A DNA stretch of 64,000 bases from Paraspadella gotoi (taxonomy: Eukaryota; Chaetognatha). Made by a program: the position numbers and the translations under genes. The notes beneath the pieces were generated by a model. That model did not search any database, was not told the origin of the DNA, and worked only from the letters and a program-made list of their open reading frames with translations. How positions within the stretch are numbered: the stretch's first letter is position 1; each line of letters starts with the position of its first letter. The stretch covers positions 23,862,111 through 23,926,110 of the forward strand of contig CM119267.1 of NCBI GenBank assembly GCA_051294375.1. Direction: 5' to 3'. Positions 1 through 9,934 of this stretch are shown here, piece by piece.

Positions 1-960
1 ATTTTGCAAAGGTTTAATCAATAAAAACTTGTTTTAAGTTTTAAATTTTTTTCTCTATTGACGAATATATGTGGATGTAGCAACTCGTCGTCGTCTCTTT
101 TGTTGAGGCATCATCATCGTCGTCGTCGTCGTCGTCGTCGTCATGGAATAACGCTCTGTCCTCTCCAAAATCGGCTGTTGATTTTCCCAGACACTCCATT
201 CTCCACTCAACACTCCATCCAGTTCTCACCCTCCACTTTAAAGCCACTCCAGACTAAAATCACTTCGGCCTAAAATTACTCCAACGCGAAATCATTTTAG
301 CATAAAATCGCTCTTACCATCGTCCTAGGGTCACTTCCAAGTGTAACCATTGCTCCAGTGGATGACTACTCTTGGGAATCTTATTCTCCATCAAGATAAA
401 AGCTTCCAACAGAAAGTCTCGACTTGGAAACTCCAGCAGAGATTTTTGGGCGGCTCCACCGACAGTCGAGAGAAATCGTCCTTATGTTCCTTTATTTTCA
501 AACCTAATCTTTTGTTTACGCTCTTACTTTTCGAGATTCTCTCAATCGATTTCNNNNNNNNNNNNNNNNNNNNNNNNNNNNNNNNNNNNNNNNNNNNNNN
601 NNNNNNNNNNNNNNNNNNNNNNNNNNNNNNNNNNNNNNNNNNNNNNNNNNNNNNNNNNNNNNNNNNNNNNNNNNNNNNNNNNNNNNNNNNNNNNNNNNNN
701 NNNNNNNNNNNNNNNNNNNNNNNNNNNNNNNNNNNNNNNNNNNNNNCTCTCTCTCTCTCTCTCTCTCTCGTCTTTCAAGAAGCGAATCAAATTTACCCTA
801 GGTTTTTCTTTCCAGGATTTTGCAATTTATTTAGAACTTCGAATGTACGCAAGCGCAGTACTAAAATAAATTTTAAAATATGTTAATTGACAACGTCGAT
901 ATTTAAATTTTAATATATGATGCTTTCACGGAATTTGGACGAACGCCATCTGAGTTCAGA
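1..960. other. Sequence upstream of the receptor, no gene supported
   Basis: This stretch holds a (TCG)n run near 115-140, a degenerate Cys/Thr-poor C- and T-rich tract (about 180-340) and an N gap (554-746) followed directly by (CT)n. Two overlapping open frames at 350-540 give no recognisable protein. Upstream exons of the glutamate receptor (amino-terminal domain, signal peptide) should lie to the left of or inside this region, but I cannot identify them. Confidence 0.5.
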
Positions 961-976
961 TTGACGGAGAAAAATA

Positions 977-3900
977 ATGACGACATCAATGACGCCTCGT
1001 CTCCCTGCAGCGCCGCCATCTTCCCCGGCATCGCAACGCCGTCTCGTCCGCGCGCTGACCACCGAATTGTGGCCTTACGCCTTCAGGGACGAGACGAGGC
1101 CGCGGGGCTGGGGAGGTCTTTGCGTGGACATCCTCGAAGGCGTGGCGGAAGAAGTCGGGTTCGAGTGGATCGTCAACGAGAGACGCGACGGAGTGTGGGG
1201 GCATCAGGTAAAGCCGGTGGAGGAGGAGGAGGAGGAGGAGGAGNNNNNNNNNNNNNNNNNNNNNNNNNNNNNNNNNNNNNNNNNNNNNNNNNNNNNNNNN
1301 NNNNNNNNNNNNNNNNNNNNNNNNNNNNNNNNNNNNNNNNNNNNNNNNNNNNNNNNNNNNNNNNNNNNNNNNNNNNNNNNNNNNNNNNNNNNNNNNNNNN
1401 NNNNNNNNNNNNNNNNNNNNNNNNNNNNNNNNNNNNNNNNNNNNNNNNNNNNNNNNNNNNNNNNNNNNNNNNNNNNNNNNNCCGTCGCAGCCTCAGCCGC
1501 CACAGCCGTTGATGCAGCCGCTCAAATTCGTTTTCGATCTGCAGGTCGATCCGGACTGCGTAGAGTCTTGCGAGTGGACGGGAATGTTGGGCGATGTTGC
1601 CATGGTGAGTTTGTAGAGAGGAAAAAGAGGTTGAATTGTGAAATGGCGACGTTAATTTAAAAGAATATATTATTAAATCATACCTTAGAGCCCGATCGTC
1701 GATTTCATACCTAACCTTAGAACCCAATCGTTGATTTCATACCTAACCTTAGAGCTCAATCGTTGATTTCATACTTAAGCTTAGAGACCAATAGTTGATT
1801 TCATACCTAACCTTTGAGCTCAATCGTTGATTTCGTTTCGATAGAACGTAATAAATCTCGTGACCTGTGAAGAGATAATTTTTATGTGTTAGTGAGAGAA
1901 CCGTTCAATGTAAGCAGTCCCTGAGCTTCGGATCAGGCTGTAACACCATGTTACAGGCGGGTTAAGCGCCCCGTCCCTCTTAACTGCTAGGCGACCACCG
2001 GGCTAGAACCCCGGACCTTTGGGTTGGGAGGCGAATGACTGATGAACGGTTGGTGGATTTTAGTCCACCATACCTGTAATTATTTAGAATATTTAGACAA
2101 TCCCGCGTTTCTCTACTGCAGTTTTAAAGACTAATTCATATTAATTATATTAATATTAAATATATTAATATATATATTAATATATATATATATAATATAT
2201 ATATATTAATATATTAAATCCAGGGCGAGCACGACCTCCTCCTTCAATACACGACCGTGACTCCGTCTCGCTCTCGCGCTTTCGACTTTACGACTCCTTT
2301 CATGGCGACGCATCTCGAAGGTCTCATCGCGAGACGAAAAGAGGAGGTGGACGCATTTCAATTCCTCGCCCCTTTCGAGGTTTAGGCGAAGTTTGATTAA
2401 ATAGGTTAAATAAATAATTAATAAGTATTAAGTAGTAGTATTTCCAATCCAGGCGTCATTGTGGGGCGCGGTGGTGATCACGGTGGCGGCGTTCTCGGCG
2501 GCGTTGGCGGGAATCTCGTGGGTGGACGGGCGGTTGGGCGGAGGGGAGCAGGGAAGTGTGGGGAAGGAGTGTGGTCAGTGTGGTAAAGAGTGTGGAGGTC
2601 GATGTGGATGGAACGACGAAGGCGAAGGGAAAATAGTCAAGTCGAGAACTAAGAAGCGGGTTTGTATCTCTTTCTTTCTTTCTTGCTTTCTTTCTTTCTG
2701 TCTTTCTTTCTTTCTTTCTGTCTTTCTCAATATCTTTCTCCCCTTCTATCTTTTTTTTAATTCCTATCTTTCTCCCCTTCTATTTTTCTTTTAATATCTA
2801 TCTTTCCTTCTATCTTTCATTCTCCCTCCCCTCCCCTCCCGACAGCGCGCCCCTTCCTTCACGCTCGCCGACGGCTGCTGGTTCTCCCTGGGCGCCTTCA
2901 TGCAGCAGGGCGTCGCCCGCAACCCTTCGTCCGTCGGAGGTCGCGTGGTCTCAATCACCTGGTGGAGTTTCTGTCTCATTCTCGTCTCTTCCTACACGGC
3001 CAACTTGGCGGCCTTCCTCAGCCGGGATCGATCAGGCGCGGAAATTCGGGTCAGGCGAGGGTGGACAGGCGGGGAACAGGCGAAGTGGGGGACAGCCTGG
3101 TAAGGAAGTGTAAGGGCATAGTCGGGATGTCAGGGGAAAATCTAATGCAAGACTAGTTCCCGAAAGCGATCAGAATGCCAGGCGGAGGTATAGTAAAGCC
3201 AGCACGTAAAAAAAATATGGTGAAATTTGAAATCTTAATTCTGGCAGATGGAGGCGACAAATGGCCGACGATTTGCGAAAAGGAGGCAAACGTCGAGTAT
3301 TGTTGGAAAATTTTGGTTTTGGTTCTCAAGTTGAAACTTCAAAAAATTAATAACAAACCTACTTAAATTTTAAAAAAAGAAAAAAAGTTATTTATTATAA
3401 AGAAAAATGGATGATTCTATTGTTCATGTAGAAACAATGCGGTTAAAAAAAACATTGAAATCAATGATTGACTCCGGCGATTCTAAAGACGAAAGTCAAC
3501 GACCAAACTCACCCCGTCCCCCCCAAAAAAAAGGGGTCCTGCTGACTGTATCAGACTGAAACCAATTCCCGTTGCGCGAATGTCCTTAAATTTGTCTGGA
3601 CAACCCCTTAACCCATAATCTTTTCAGCGTTCTTATTTGAGGCTCATCAGTATCCCACTCCCATACGGACAATTAGACCCTCAAGCTTGTCTGATTTTAG
3701 GAGAACAGCGTCACTTTTTCCAGAGATAGACTTGTTCGCATCGCCCCGAACTGTTGTTTTTATCGCCGCCCCGACGTCTGTAATTCAGCCCCAAAGACTT
3801 GTCCGCATATCTCCAAAGACTTGTTTGCATAATCCCAAAGACTTAACCGTATTTCCCCTGAGAATAGTTCGCTTGTCCCAAAGTTGTTTGCATGACTCCC

Positions 3901-4042
3901 CAAGACTTGTCCGCACGGCTCCATCACTTCGTCCTGCGCATTCGGATCATCTGGTCGCTGACGTCGTCCGCTCTCGCCGGTCAGAAGACATCCGTGTCCC
4001 TGCGGGTCAGCACCGCCTCGCAGCCGCGGAACTGGGAAGGAG

Positions 4043-4120
<78 letters not shown>

Positions 4121-4196
4121 AGATATTGTCTTTATCTGTCCTACCCTGACAGGTCGATTTTTATAAGCAATATAAAGTTCATATTTTTCCACTTTG

Positions 4197-4256
<60 letters not shown>

Positions 4257-7200
4257 CCCATCTCTCTCTTTTTCCATTCGACTAAACCGTTCTCTACTCT
4301 CCCCCCCCTTCGACCCGAACTGTGACCGACCTGGGCAATCCGCGGTTCTCGTTTTTCCGCCGCCTTCGCCGCCTTCGCCGCCTTCGCCCTCGTCCTTCTT
4401 TCCTTTCGATCCGCCGCAGCCCATCTTTTTTTTTCCAGAAAGCTTTTTTTCTTTTTTTTTCTTTTTTTTTTTGGTCAAATTCAAAGAATCAAAAAAATCG
4501 CGGGAAAATTTAAAAATGTTAGTTTTGGCGGGAAGTAGGGTACCGACTCTTTCGACGGTACGAGTCTCGTCTAAGACGAACGGGATNNNNNNNNNNTTTG
4601 ACTTCGCGTTTTCTCGATGTTAATTTCCCGTTAAGCCTGGGCTCGGCGCCGGCTGCAGAGACGGCGCGGTGCTGCTGCGAGGCTGCAGCGGGAAGAATAG
4701 TCGACGCAAACCGAGATTTTAAATCTTTAAATATTTAATACTGGTCATTTTTACCTAAATTTTTTACCTTCTTAAAAATGGTCAATGGTCTTTTTCATTC
4801 TCATTTGTTCATTACTTTACTACGTTACTTCTTTCTGATGATCATAAACATAATCATCAACTTTATCATTAACTTTATCATCAACTTCATCATCAACAAT
4901 GACCGACAAGAAAACAAAAAAAGGAAAACTAACGAGGTTAAGAGTGACAACTTTTTTCTAGTGTTTTTATTCAAATTAAAACATAATCGTAATCGCTATG
5001 AATCAACCAGTTGTTTTTTTTTTATTCAAGAATCTTTTCTTTTTCGAAATTCGAAAACAAATCGATTCGCGTCTCAAAAAAGGAAAAAAAATAAAATGTT
5101 TTTGTTTGTGAAGAGAGGATCCAAGCTTTCGAGAGGGCACTGAGAGATGAGCCAAGCATTAGGCGGACTGCTTTCCTCTTCTACCTTCATCCGCCGCCGC
5201 CGCCTCCTCCTCTTCATCTTCCTCCTCCTCCTCCCCTTTCCGATTCTGTCCTCTTCCTCCGTCTCTCCCTCTGACTCCTTCAGTTTTGATTGTCTTCCTG
5301 TCGTTCGTCGTCTTGTTCACCTTGATGCAGTTGGTTCGAACTCACCCCAAAGTTCTGAAAGAGTGAGATGGGGTTTTGGTTTGATACCGGGGGAAATTGC
5401 GACGATTTTAGTGACGAGTGGGGGGAGAAAAAGGGAGGTGGAGCTAGAGTGAGGCGAGGGAGAGGGAGAAAGAGGGAGAGGGAGAGAGGGAGGGGGAGGA
5501 AGGAAGAAGAAGAGTGAGGGAGGGGAGGTGGAGGAGGAGGAACGGAGAGGGAGGTGGAGCAAGAGTGAGGGAGCGAGGTGGACTAAGAGGGAGGGGGGAG
5601 GGAGAGGAAGAGGAAGGGGAGGAAGGGATAGGGAGGACGACGACAACCACGACGACGACGCAGACGTTTACTGTTCACATCGTCGAAAAAGCAAAGTTTT
5701 AAACGAAAGTTTTGACGGTTTGTGCTTACTGTATCACAACGTACCGATATTGAAATACTGACAATCTTACACGCCAAAAACGAAACAGACAGAGACAGAG
5801 AAACAGAAAGACACGACCGAGAAAAATCTTCTCTTTCAAATCCGTTCCGCACGAACACATCTTCCAACACTCCCTCCACGACCACACCTGCGATTCGCCC
5901 TGGTTCTCGTTCTCGCCTCCTTCGCCGCCGCCCTCGCCGCCGCCGTCGTCCGCCTTCTTCTTGGATCCACCGCAGCCCATTTTCGTTACCGGCGCCGGGA
6001 TCCGGTAAAACAACCGAGAAACGCGCTCGGGTCCGCCAAAAAAAAAAATAAATTAGAAAAAAAACACAAAAGTGTCTTGTGGTTTTTGTTGATCGGAATT
6101 AAAAAAACGGAGAAAGAAAAAACCTTTGGTTGAGTAAAGATCGAGGAGAAGGCTAAGGATCGATCGTAGGAGCGTTTGCTTACAATCGTCGTACACTCTC
6201 TCCTTCTCTGTCTCACTCTTTCTCTCTTCGTCGCGTAATCGTTCTTATTCTTTAATTCTTTCGGCGTTTGTTTTATATGAGGTTATACTTCACGTAACAG
6301 CTCATTGTGATAGTCTTTTGAGCTTAATTGGAATCCAGATTTAGACTGATTAAAAATAAGTTGCTTTAGTACCAGATTGCATAAGTTCACCCCGCCCATA
6401 AGCAAGTCGTGACCCGGTGGCTCCCTGAATAATACCATCATCTCATGACCATTAAGAACCGGGATCGATCCTTCGAGAAGCGTGAGGACAGCCGTCAACC
6501 GCCCTGGAGGCCTGGAAAACCAGCAAGACTGGTTCCAAGCCCAGGACGCGTTCTATGGCTGCGGATCGCACTTTTCAGCCCGCTTATCCACATGATTAGC
6601 ATCAAATCTTGTCAAGTGCCCACTGTCCTCCTCAGCTTTCAGATTTCAGATTTTAAAAAAAATAAGTTTTGTCAATAACTTGTAAGATTGATGGAGGCCT
6701 TAAATCACAATAGCCTGTCCAAAGTCAGGAGCAAGATAGCTTATTTATTAAATGAATGGATAATTTTTATATTGGTTTCAGTTTCATGTATTTTTCTTAT
6801 TGACCTCCTCCTCCTCCTCCTCCTACTCATCCTCCTCCTTCCTCCATGACCCTCTCTGACTCTTCAGGACATCTCCACCCTCCTCTCCCAATCCACCGTC
6901 CGCTTCGGCACAGTCGCCAACAGTTCCAACGCCGACTTTTTTCGTCTTTCTCCGTTTCCGCTCTTCAACGACGTCTACCGCCGGATGGAATCCTGGGGAA
7001 CGCTGTGGGGAGACTTCGACGACGCCACGGCGCGGGCGGCGCTGCGGGGCGGCGCCGGGGTGATCCGATCCGGCGACGCCGTCCAGCGCCTCCTCGACGA
7101 AGACTGCGACGAAGAATTCCGGCGCCTTGAGGGGGCGTTGGCTCTCGATCTCGTTGGCTTCGCCGTGTGGAGAGGATTCGACGGGGAGTTGCTCGAGGTT

Positions 7201-7856
7201 TGCGGTTGGGAAGAGGGTCGGGGGGTGTTGAGTGGGTAATATATATCCAGGAGAAGGTTAAGGTGGTTAAGGGCTTTTGAAAAAGATAGTACCATAAGTG
7301 GCAAGAGAAAAAATCACCATAAAACCTAACACGTACTAATTACCAGGTAATGAAAATTAAAAATGACTTGTTTCACTATTTAAACATTTTTTTTTTTAAT
7401 TTTAAATTTTTAAAATGTTATAGTTCAAAAAATGGCAAAAAAATTATCGAAGACATTAAATTTTATATATAGTATGTATATTAAATAACCATTGTTGTAC
7501 ATATTTTTTTTATTGTCTATAAAACAACAAACAGCAATTGCAGAATGAAATTCAATGTATACCGCACTTTGATTAATCTTAGACATAATCCACCCCATCA
7601 ACTCCAGCTCATCAACTCCAAGATGCTGGAGTTCCTCCGCGACGGTCGTCTGGGTCAGCTGGAGGCCAAGTACCGCGTCCACGTCTGTCGCCGATCGAAC
7701 GCCTCGTCCACAAAGCCGCTGAGACTCGTCGACCTTCTCGGCCTCTTTCTATTCGTGGGGGCGGGAATGGTGGCGGGTGTGGTGGCTCCGGTGGTGGAGT
7801 GGGGGTGGAGGAGGATGAGGAGGAGGAGGAAGAGGAGGGAGGAGGAGGAGGCGTAG
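977..7856 (+). CDS. Ionotropic glutamate receptor, AMPA/kainate-like; ligand-binding core to C-terminus, 5' end missing
   Basis: This is a ligand-gated cation channel subunit of the plasma membrane. Exons I can support, all phase 0: about 977-1206, about 1506-1604, 2224-2379, 2453-2659, 2846-3049, 6868-7197 and 7608-7856 (TAG stop). In order they encode S1 of the glutamate-binding domain (GGLCVDILEGVAEEVGF; TVTPSRSRAFDFTTPF, with the Arg that contacts the ligand carboxylate in this family), TM1 (WGAVVITVAAFSAALAG), a pore loop with FSLGAFMQQG, TM3 with the family signature SYTANLAAFL, S2 (RFGTVANSSNADFF) and TM4 near the C-terminus. The Q/R-site residue is Gln, as in unedited calcium-permeable non-NMDA subunits. 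The acidic ligand-amine residue of S2 is not clearly placed (RSGDAVQRLL). No amino-terminal domain or signal peptide is visible; a stop lies in frame just before the ATG at 977, so that start is only nominal. The N gap 1244-1481 sits in an intron. A noisy second copy follows at 9935-15374. Confidence 0.87.
1900..2085 (-). repeat. SINE-like element, family A
   Basis: Read on the minus strand it matches 26928-27123: CCAACCCAAAGGTCCGGGGT, a B-box-like GGTTCTAGCCC, then GGCGCTTAACCCGCCTGTAA and GCCTGATCCGAAGCTCAGGG. It lies in a glutamate receptor intron. Confidence 0.75.
2453..2659 (+). CDS. Glutamate receptor exon: TM1 and TM1-pore linker
   Basis: The acceptor is CCAATCCAG at 2452 and the donor is GTTTGT at 2660. 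The exon encodes ASLWGAVVITVAAFSAALAG, which fits TM1, then a Gly/Cys/Lys-rich linker ending in TKKR. It is 69 codons long and in phase with its neighbours. Confidence 0.75.
2846..3049 (+). CDS. Glutamate receptor exon: pore loop and TM3
   Basis: This 68-codon exon has acceptor CCCGACAG and donor GTCAGG. It carries FSLGAFMQQG, a WWSFCLILVS helix and SYTANLAAFLS. Joining it directly to 6868 gives RSGAEIR-DISTLLSQ, which matches the usual TM3-to-S2 transition, so no further exon is needed in the 3.8-kb intron. Confidence 0.85.
3720..3925. repeat. Degenerate 22-24-bp minisatellite (CAAAGACTTGTCCGCAT-type)
   Basis: About six to eight diverged units of the form CCAAAGACTTGTccGCATatct occur in tandem. 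They overlap the proposed second exon of small protein A on the minus strand, which weakens that exon. Confidence 0.65.
3760..4424 (-). CDS. Candidate small acylated protein A (MGCGGSK start), antisense in the receptor intron
   Basis: Exon 1 (4331-4424) encodes MGCGGSKGKKDEGEGG and a further Glu/Gly-rich stretch, then a GTCGGT donor. MG-C at the N-terminus is a classic N-myristoylation plus palmitoylation signal, so the product would sit on the inner face of membranes. Exon 2 would start at 4031 after CTTCCCAG; the phase-matched frame stays open to a TAA at 3760-3762 (89 residues), but it runs through a degenerate 22-24-bp repeat, and the alternative frame ends after 16 residues (...RRDTDVF). 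A paralogous first exon lies at 5888-5980. A GA run of about 75 bp lies in the intron next to exon 2. Function unknown; expression unproven. Confidence 0.4.
4587..4596. other. 10-N assembly gap
   Basis: The second copy of this region (around 12198-12215) reads through it with about 14 bases, so the gap can be closed from within the window. Confidence 0.9.
5280..5980 (-). CDS. Candidate small acylated protein B (MGCGGSK start), antisense in the receptor intron
   Basis: Exon 1 (5888-5980, exactly 31 codons) encodes MGCGGSKKKADDGGGEGG and continues Gly/Glu-rich to GESQ, followed by GTGTGG. Exon 2 (5280-5354) follows CACTCTTTCAG and adds NFGVSSNQLHQGEQDDERQ and a few residues to a TGA, giving 55 residues in all. 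An alternative acceptor just downstream would give a longer, very acidic tail (EEEEEDEEEE) ending about 5157. The same N-terminal acylation signal as protein A suggests a tandem pair. No enzymatic domain is present. Confidence 0.4.
6360..6590 (+). repeat. SINE-like element, family B
   Basis: It shares long stretches with 18558-18795: a tRNA-like head with A-box-like GGTGGCTCCCTGA and a B-box-like GGGATCGATCC, then GAAGCGTGAGGACAGCCGT and CCAGCAAGACTGGTTCCAAG. The duplicated block repeats it at 13940-14160. Confidence 0.7.
6660..6785 (+). repeat. 3' part of dispersed repeat family C
   Basis: It contains GCCTGTCCAAAGTCAGGAGC and AAGATAGCTTATTTATTAAA, shared with 45720-45880, 58741-58950 and, inverted, 56200-56400. 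Confidence 0.7.
6868..7197 (+). CDS. Glutamate receptor exon: S2 lobe
   Basis: This 110-codon exon has acceptor CTCTTCAG and donor GTTTGC. It begins DISTLLSQSTVRFGTV, the start of S2, and includes the Cys of the conserved disulphide region (DEDCDEEF). Confidence 0.85.
7608..7856 (+). CDS. Glutamate receptor last exon: end of S2, TM4, basic tail
   Basis: The acceptor CATCAACTCCAG precedes 7608. The exon begins LINSKMLEFLRDGRLGQLE, has a Cys-containing loop, TM4 (LLGLFLFVGAGMVAG) and a short Arg/Glu-rich cytoplasmic tail, and stops at 7854-7856. Confidence 0.85.
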   Translation, partial: LINSKMLEFLRDGRLGQLEAKYRVHVCRRSNASSTKPLRLVDLLGLFLFVGAGMVAGVVAPVVEWGWRRMRRRRKRREEEEA

Positions 7857-8290
7857 GGGAAGATCGATTTACATAAGATTTAAAAATAGGGAAAAAATAT
7901 CTTTGTTTTTTTTTCATTTTTGTATCTAGATTATCTTTATAATGATTTCGGAAATATAATTTTTTTTCCCAGGACTAATGTTTAATGCTATTTTATTCTA
8001 AATTTTGAAAAGTCAGTCTTGATATTAAAAACATTTTCTTTTTTGTTTTTTGTTTTTTTTTTTTAATTTTAACATAGCTTGAACACCACAATTGCATTTA
8101 ACGTTGGACTTCTGTTCGGTACTTTATCATACAATCTGTATTATTTGTTTTTGTAATTTTTTTTTCATGTAATAATTCTTTCAGGTTTACATAATTTAAT
8201 AGTTTTCAATTACTTTAATTGGATTCATTCTGTCATTCATTCATTCATCCTTTCATTCACTCTGACCTTACTTTCATTCAGACTACGAAT

Positions 8291-8384
8291 GCTGCGTCCG
8301 CCGCGGCTCCGCCTCCGACCCCAAAGTTGAATGGCACACCTCGACGAGCGGTTCCAATCCCAAAGTCAAAGGTTCGTCGACGCA
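8291..8384 (+). CDS. Possible orphan exon (Cys-containing, DYECCVRR...)
   Basis: The acceptor TTTCATTCAG precedes ACTACGAATGC and a GTTCGT donor follows. One frame reads DYECCVRRGSASDPKVEW and continues open. GC-rich sequence between AT-rich flanks suggests coding. It could be a 5' exon of the CTHRC1-like gene, which is the next gene on this strand, but the duplicated block separates them and the assignment is a guess. A second copy is near 15788. Confidence 0.35.
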
Positions 8385-8639
8385 GACTCTCTACTGTTAT
8401 CGTATTTATATTTAGTTGTAGATCGTTTCGTCTAGTTAAAAAATCTGTGCCAAAATTGTGCGAAATATTCGTTGAGAAATTAGCTTTCTCCACTCGGGAA
8501 ACGTTAAGAATTTAGTAATGTATACTAGCAAAATGTTTAATCAAAAATCTTGGATTTAAGATGAAGTAAAATTTATTCCTTCAAGTTACTCTTCTTTCAT
8601 TTCTATTTACCTTTCACTTTGACGTTAAATCTTTTTGAC

Positions 8640-8735
8640 GATTTGTCCCGCGTTTTATGACCCCTATGCTCTTTTGACCCCCCGAATGACTTTCATGACC
8701 TTTTTTTGACCTTCGTGACCTTTTGACCTTCAAAA
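8640..8735. repeat. Cluster of TGACC(TT) units
   Basis: Seven or so TGACC cores occur within 90 bp, several as TGACCTT, spaced 8-15 bp apart, in noncoding sequence downstream of the receptor. Confidence 0.6.
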
Positions 8736-9189
8736 GGCGATCCAGGAGATTTGTTTGAGGATGTAATGATTGTCGGGGAGCGACCGAACAGAACTAGAAT
8801 AGCATTACTCAAAGGTAACAATTAAAATAATGGTTTAATTAATCCAAAGGCGAAATAACAAAATAAATAAAAAAAAAAGATTTAAAAAAATTACGTACAG
8901 ATTAAAGAGCACATTTTAATTTATTTTACAATTTCTGTTATATTGGTTTATGTTCACGAAGATTTTAAGGAAAAACATTAAGACTATCTTGGAAAATCTC
9001 CGCTTTTTGTGACACAACGATCGCAGATCACTTTGTACGCACTAACTTCAGCTTTCACACGGAACCTACTCACTCACAAATGGTTCCCCATTTACCTTAA
9101 GCTTCTTTTTTTTTGACAAATCTTTGATTCATACATAATTTTGTTGTCTTTGTCATCAAAAATTGTCAGTGCTTAAAAAATCCGAGCTC

Positions 9190-9711
9190 NNNNNNNNNNN
9201 NNNNNNNNNNNNNNNNNNNNNNNNNNNNNNNNNNNNNNNNNNNNNNNNNNNNNNNNNNNNNNNNNNNNNNNNNNNNNNNNNNNNNNNNNNNNNNNNNNNN
9301 NNNNNNNNNNNNNNNNNNNNNNNNNNNNNNNNNNNNNNNNNNNNNNNNNNNNNNNNNNNNNNNNNNNNNNNNNNNNNNNNNNNNNNNNNNNNNNNNNNNN
9401 NNNNNNNNNNNNNNNNNNNNNNNNNNNNNNNNNNNNNNNNNNNNNNNNNNNNNNNNNNNNNNNNNNNNNNNNNNNNNNNNNNNNNNNNNNNNNNNNNNNN
9501 NNNNNNNNNNNNNNNNNNNNNNNNNNNNNNNNNNNNNNNNNNNNNNNNNNNNNNNNNNNNNNNNNNNNNNNNNNNNNNNNNNNNNNNNNNNNNNNNNNNN
9601 NNNNNNNNNNNNNNNNNNNNNNNNNNNNNNNNNNNNNNNNNNNNNNNNNNNNNNNNNNNNNNNNNNNNNNNNNNNNNNNNNNNNNNNNNNNNNNNNNNNN
9701 NNNNNNNNNNN
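9190..9711. other. 522-N assembly gap, apparently oversized
   Basis: The second copy (around 16658-16710) bridges the same flanks with about 50 bases, so the true missing sequence is probably far shorter than the N run. Confidence 0.85.
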
Positions 9712-9934
9712 AAAAAAACTTACACTTTTCTTAAATTTAAACTTTAACTTTAACTTTTATTAAATGATTGGTTTTATTCCTTTGAATAAAGTGGGTTTCA
9801 TGATATCTAAATAATAAATAAACTCTAACGTAGAAGTGTTAATAATATTTTCAGTTATAACAAGTTTTAAATTTTTATTGGGTACTCAAAGAATAATGTT
9901 TAATTGATTTTGAACCAATCTGTTGAAAAAAAAA

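Noticed and set aside
41-273. Open frames on both strands over the TCG run (poly-Asp or poly-Arg)
   Set aside because: They depend on a trinucleotide microsatellite and have no splice or start context.
3687-4166. Plus-strand frame of 159 codons in the receptor intron
   Set aside because: The receptor exons at 2846 and 6868 join cleanly without it, and it runs through a minisatellite and a GA run.
5147-5650. Long frames on both strands in purine/pyrimidine-rich sequence
   Set aside because: They are low-complexity Ser/Pro/Leu or Arg/Glu shadows of CT/GA-rich DNA. Only the MGCGGSK-linked minus-strand exons have gene-like context.
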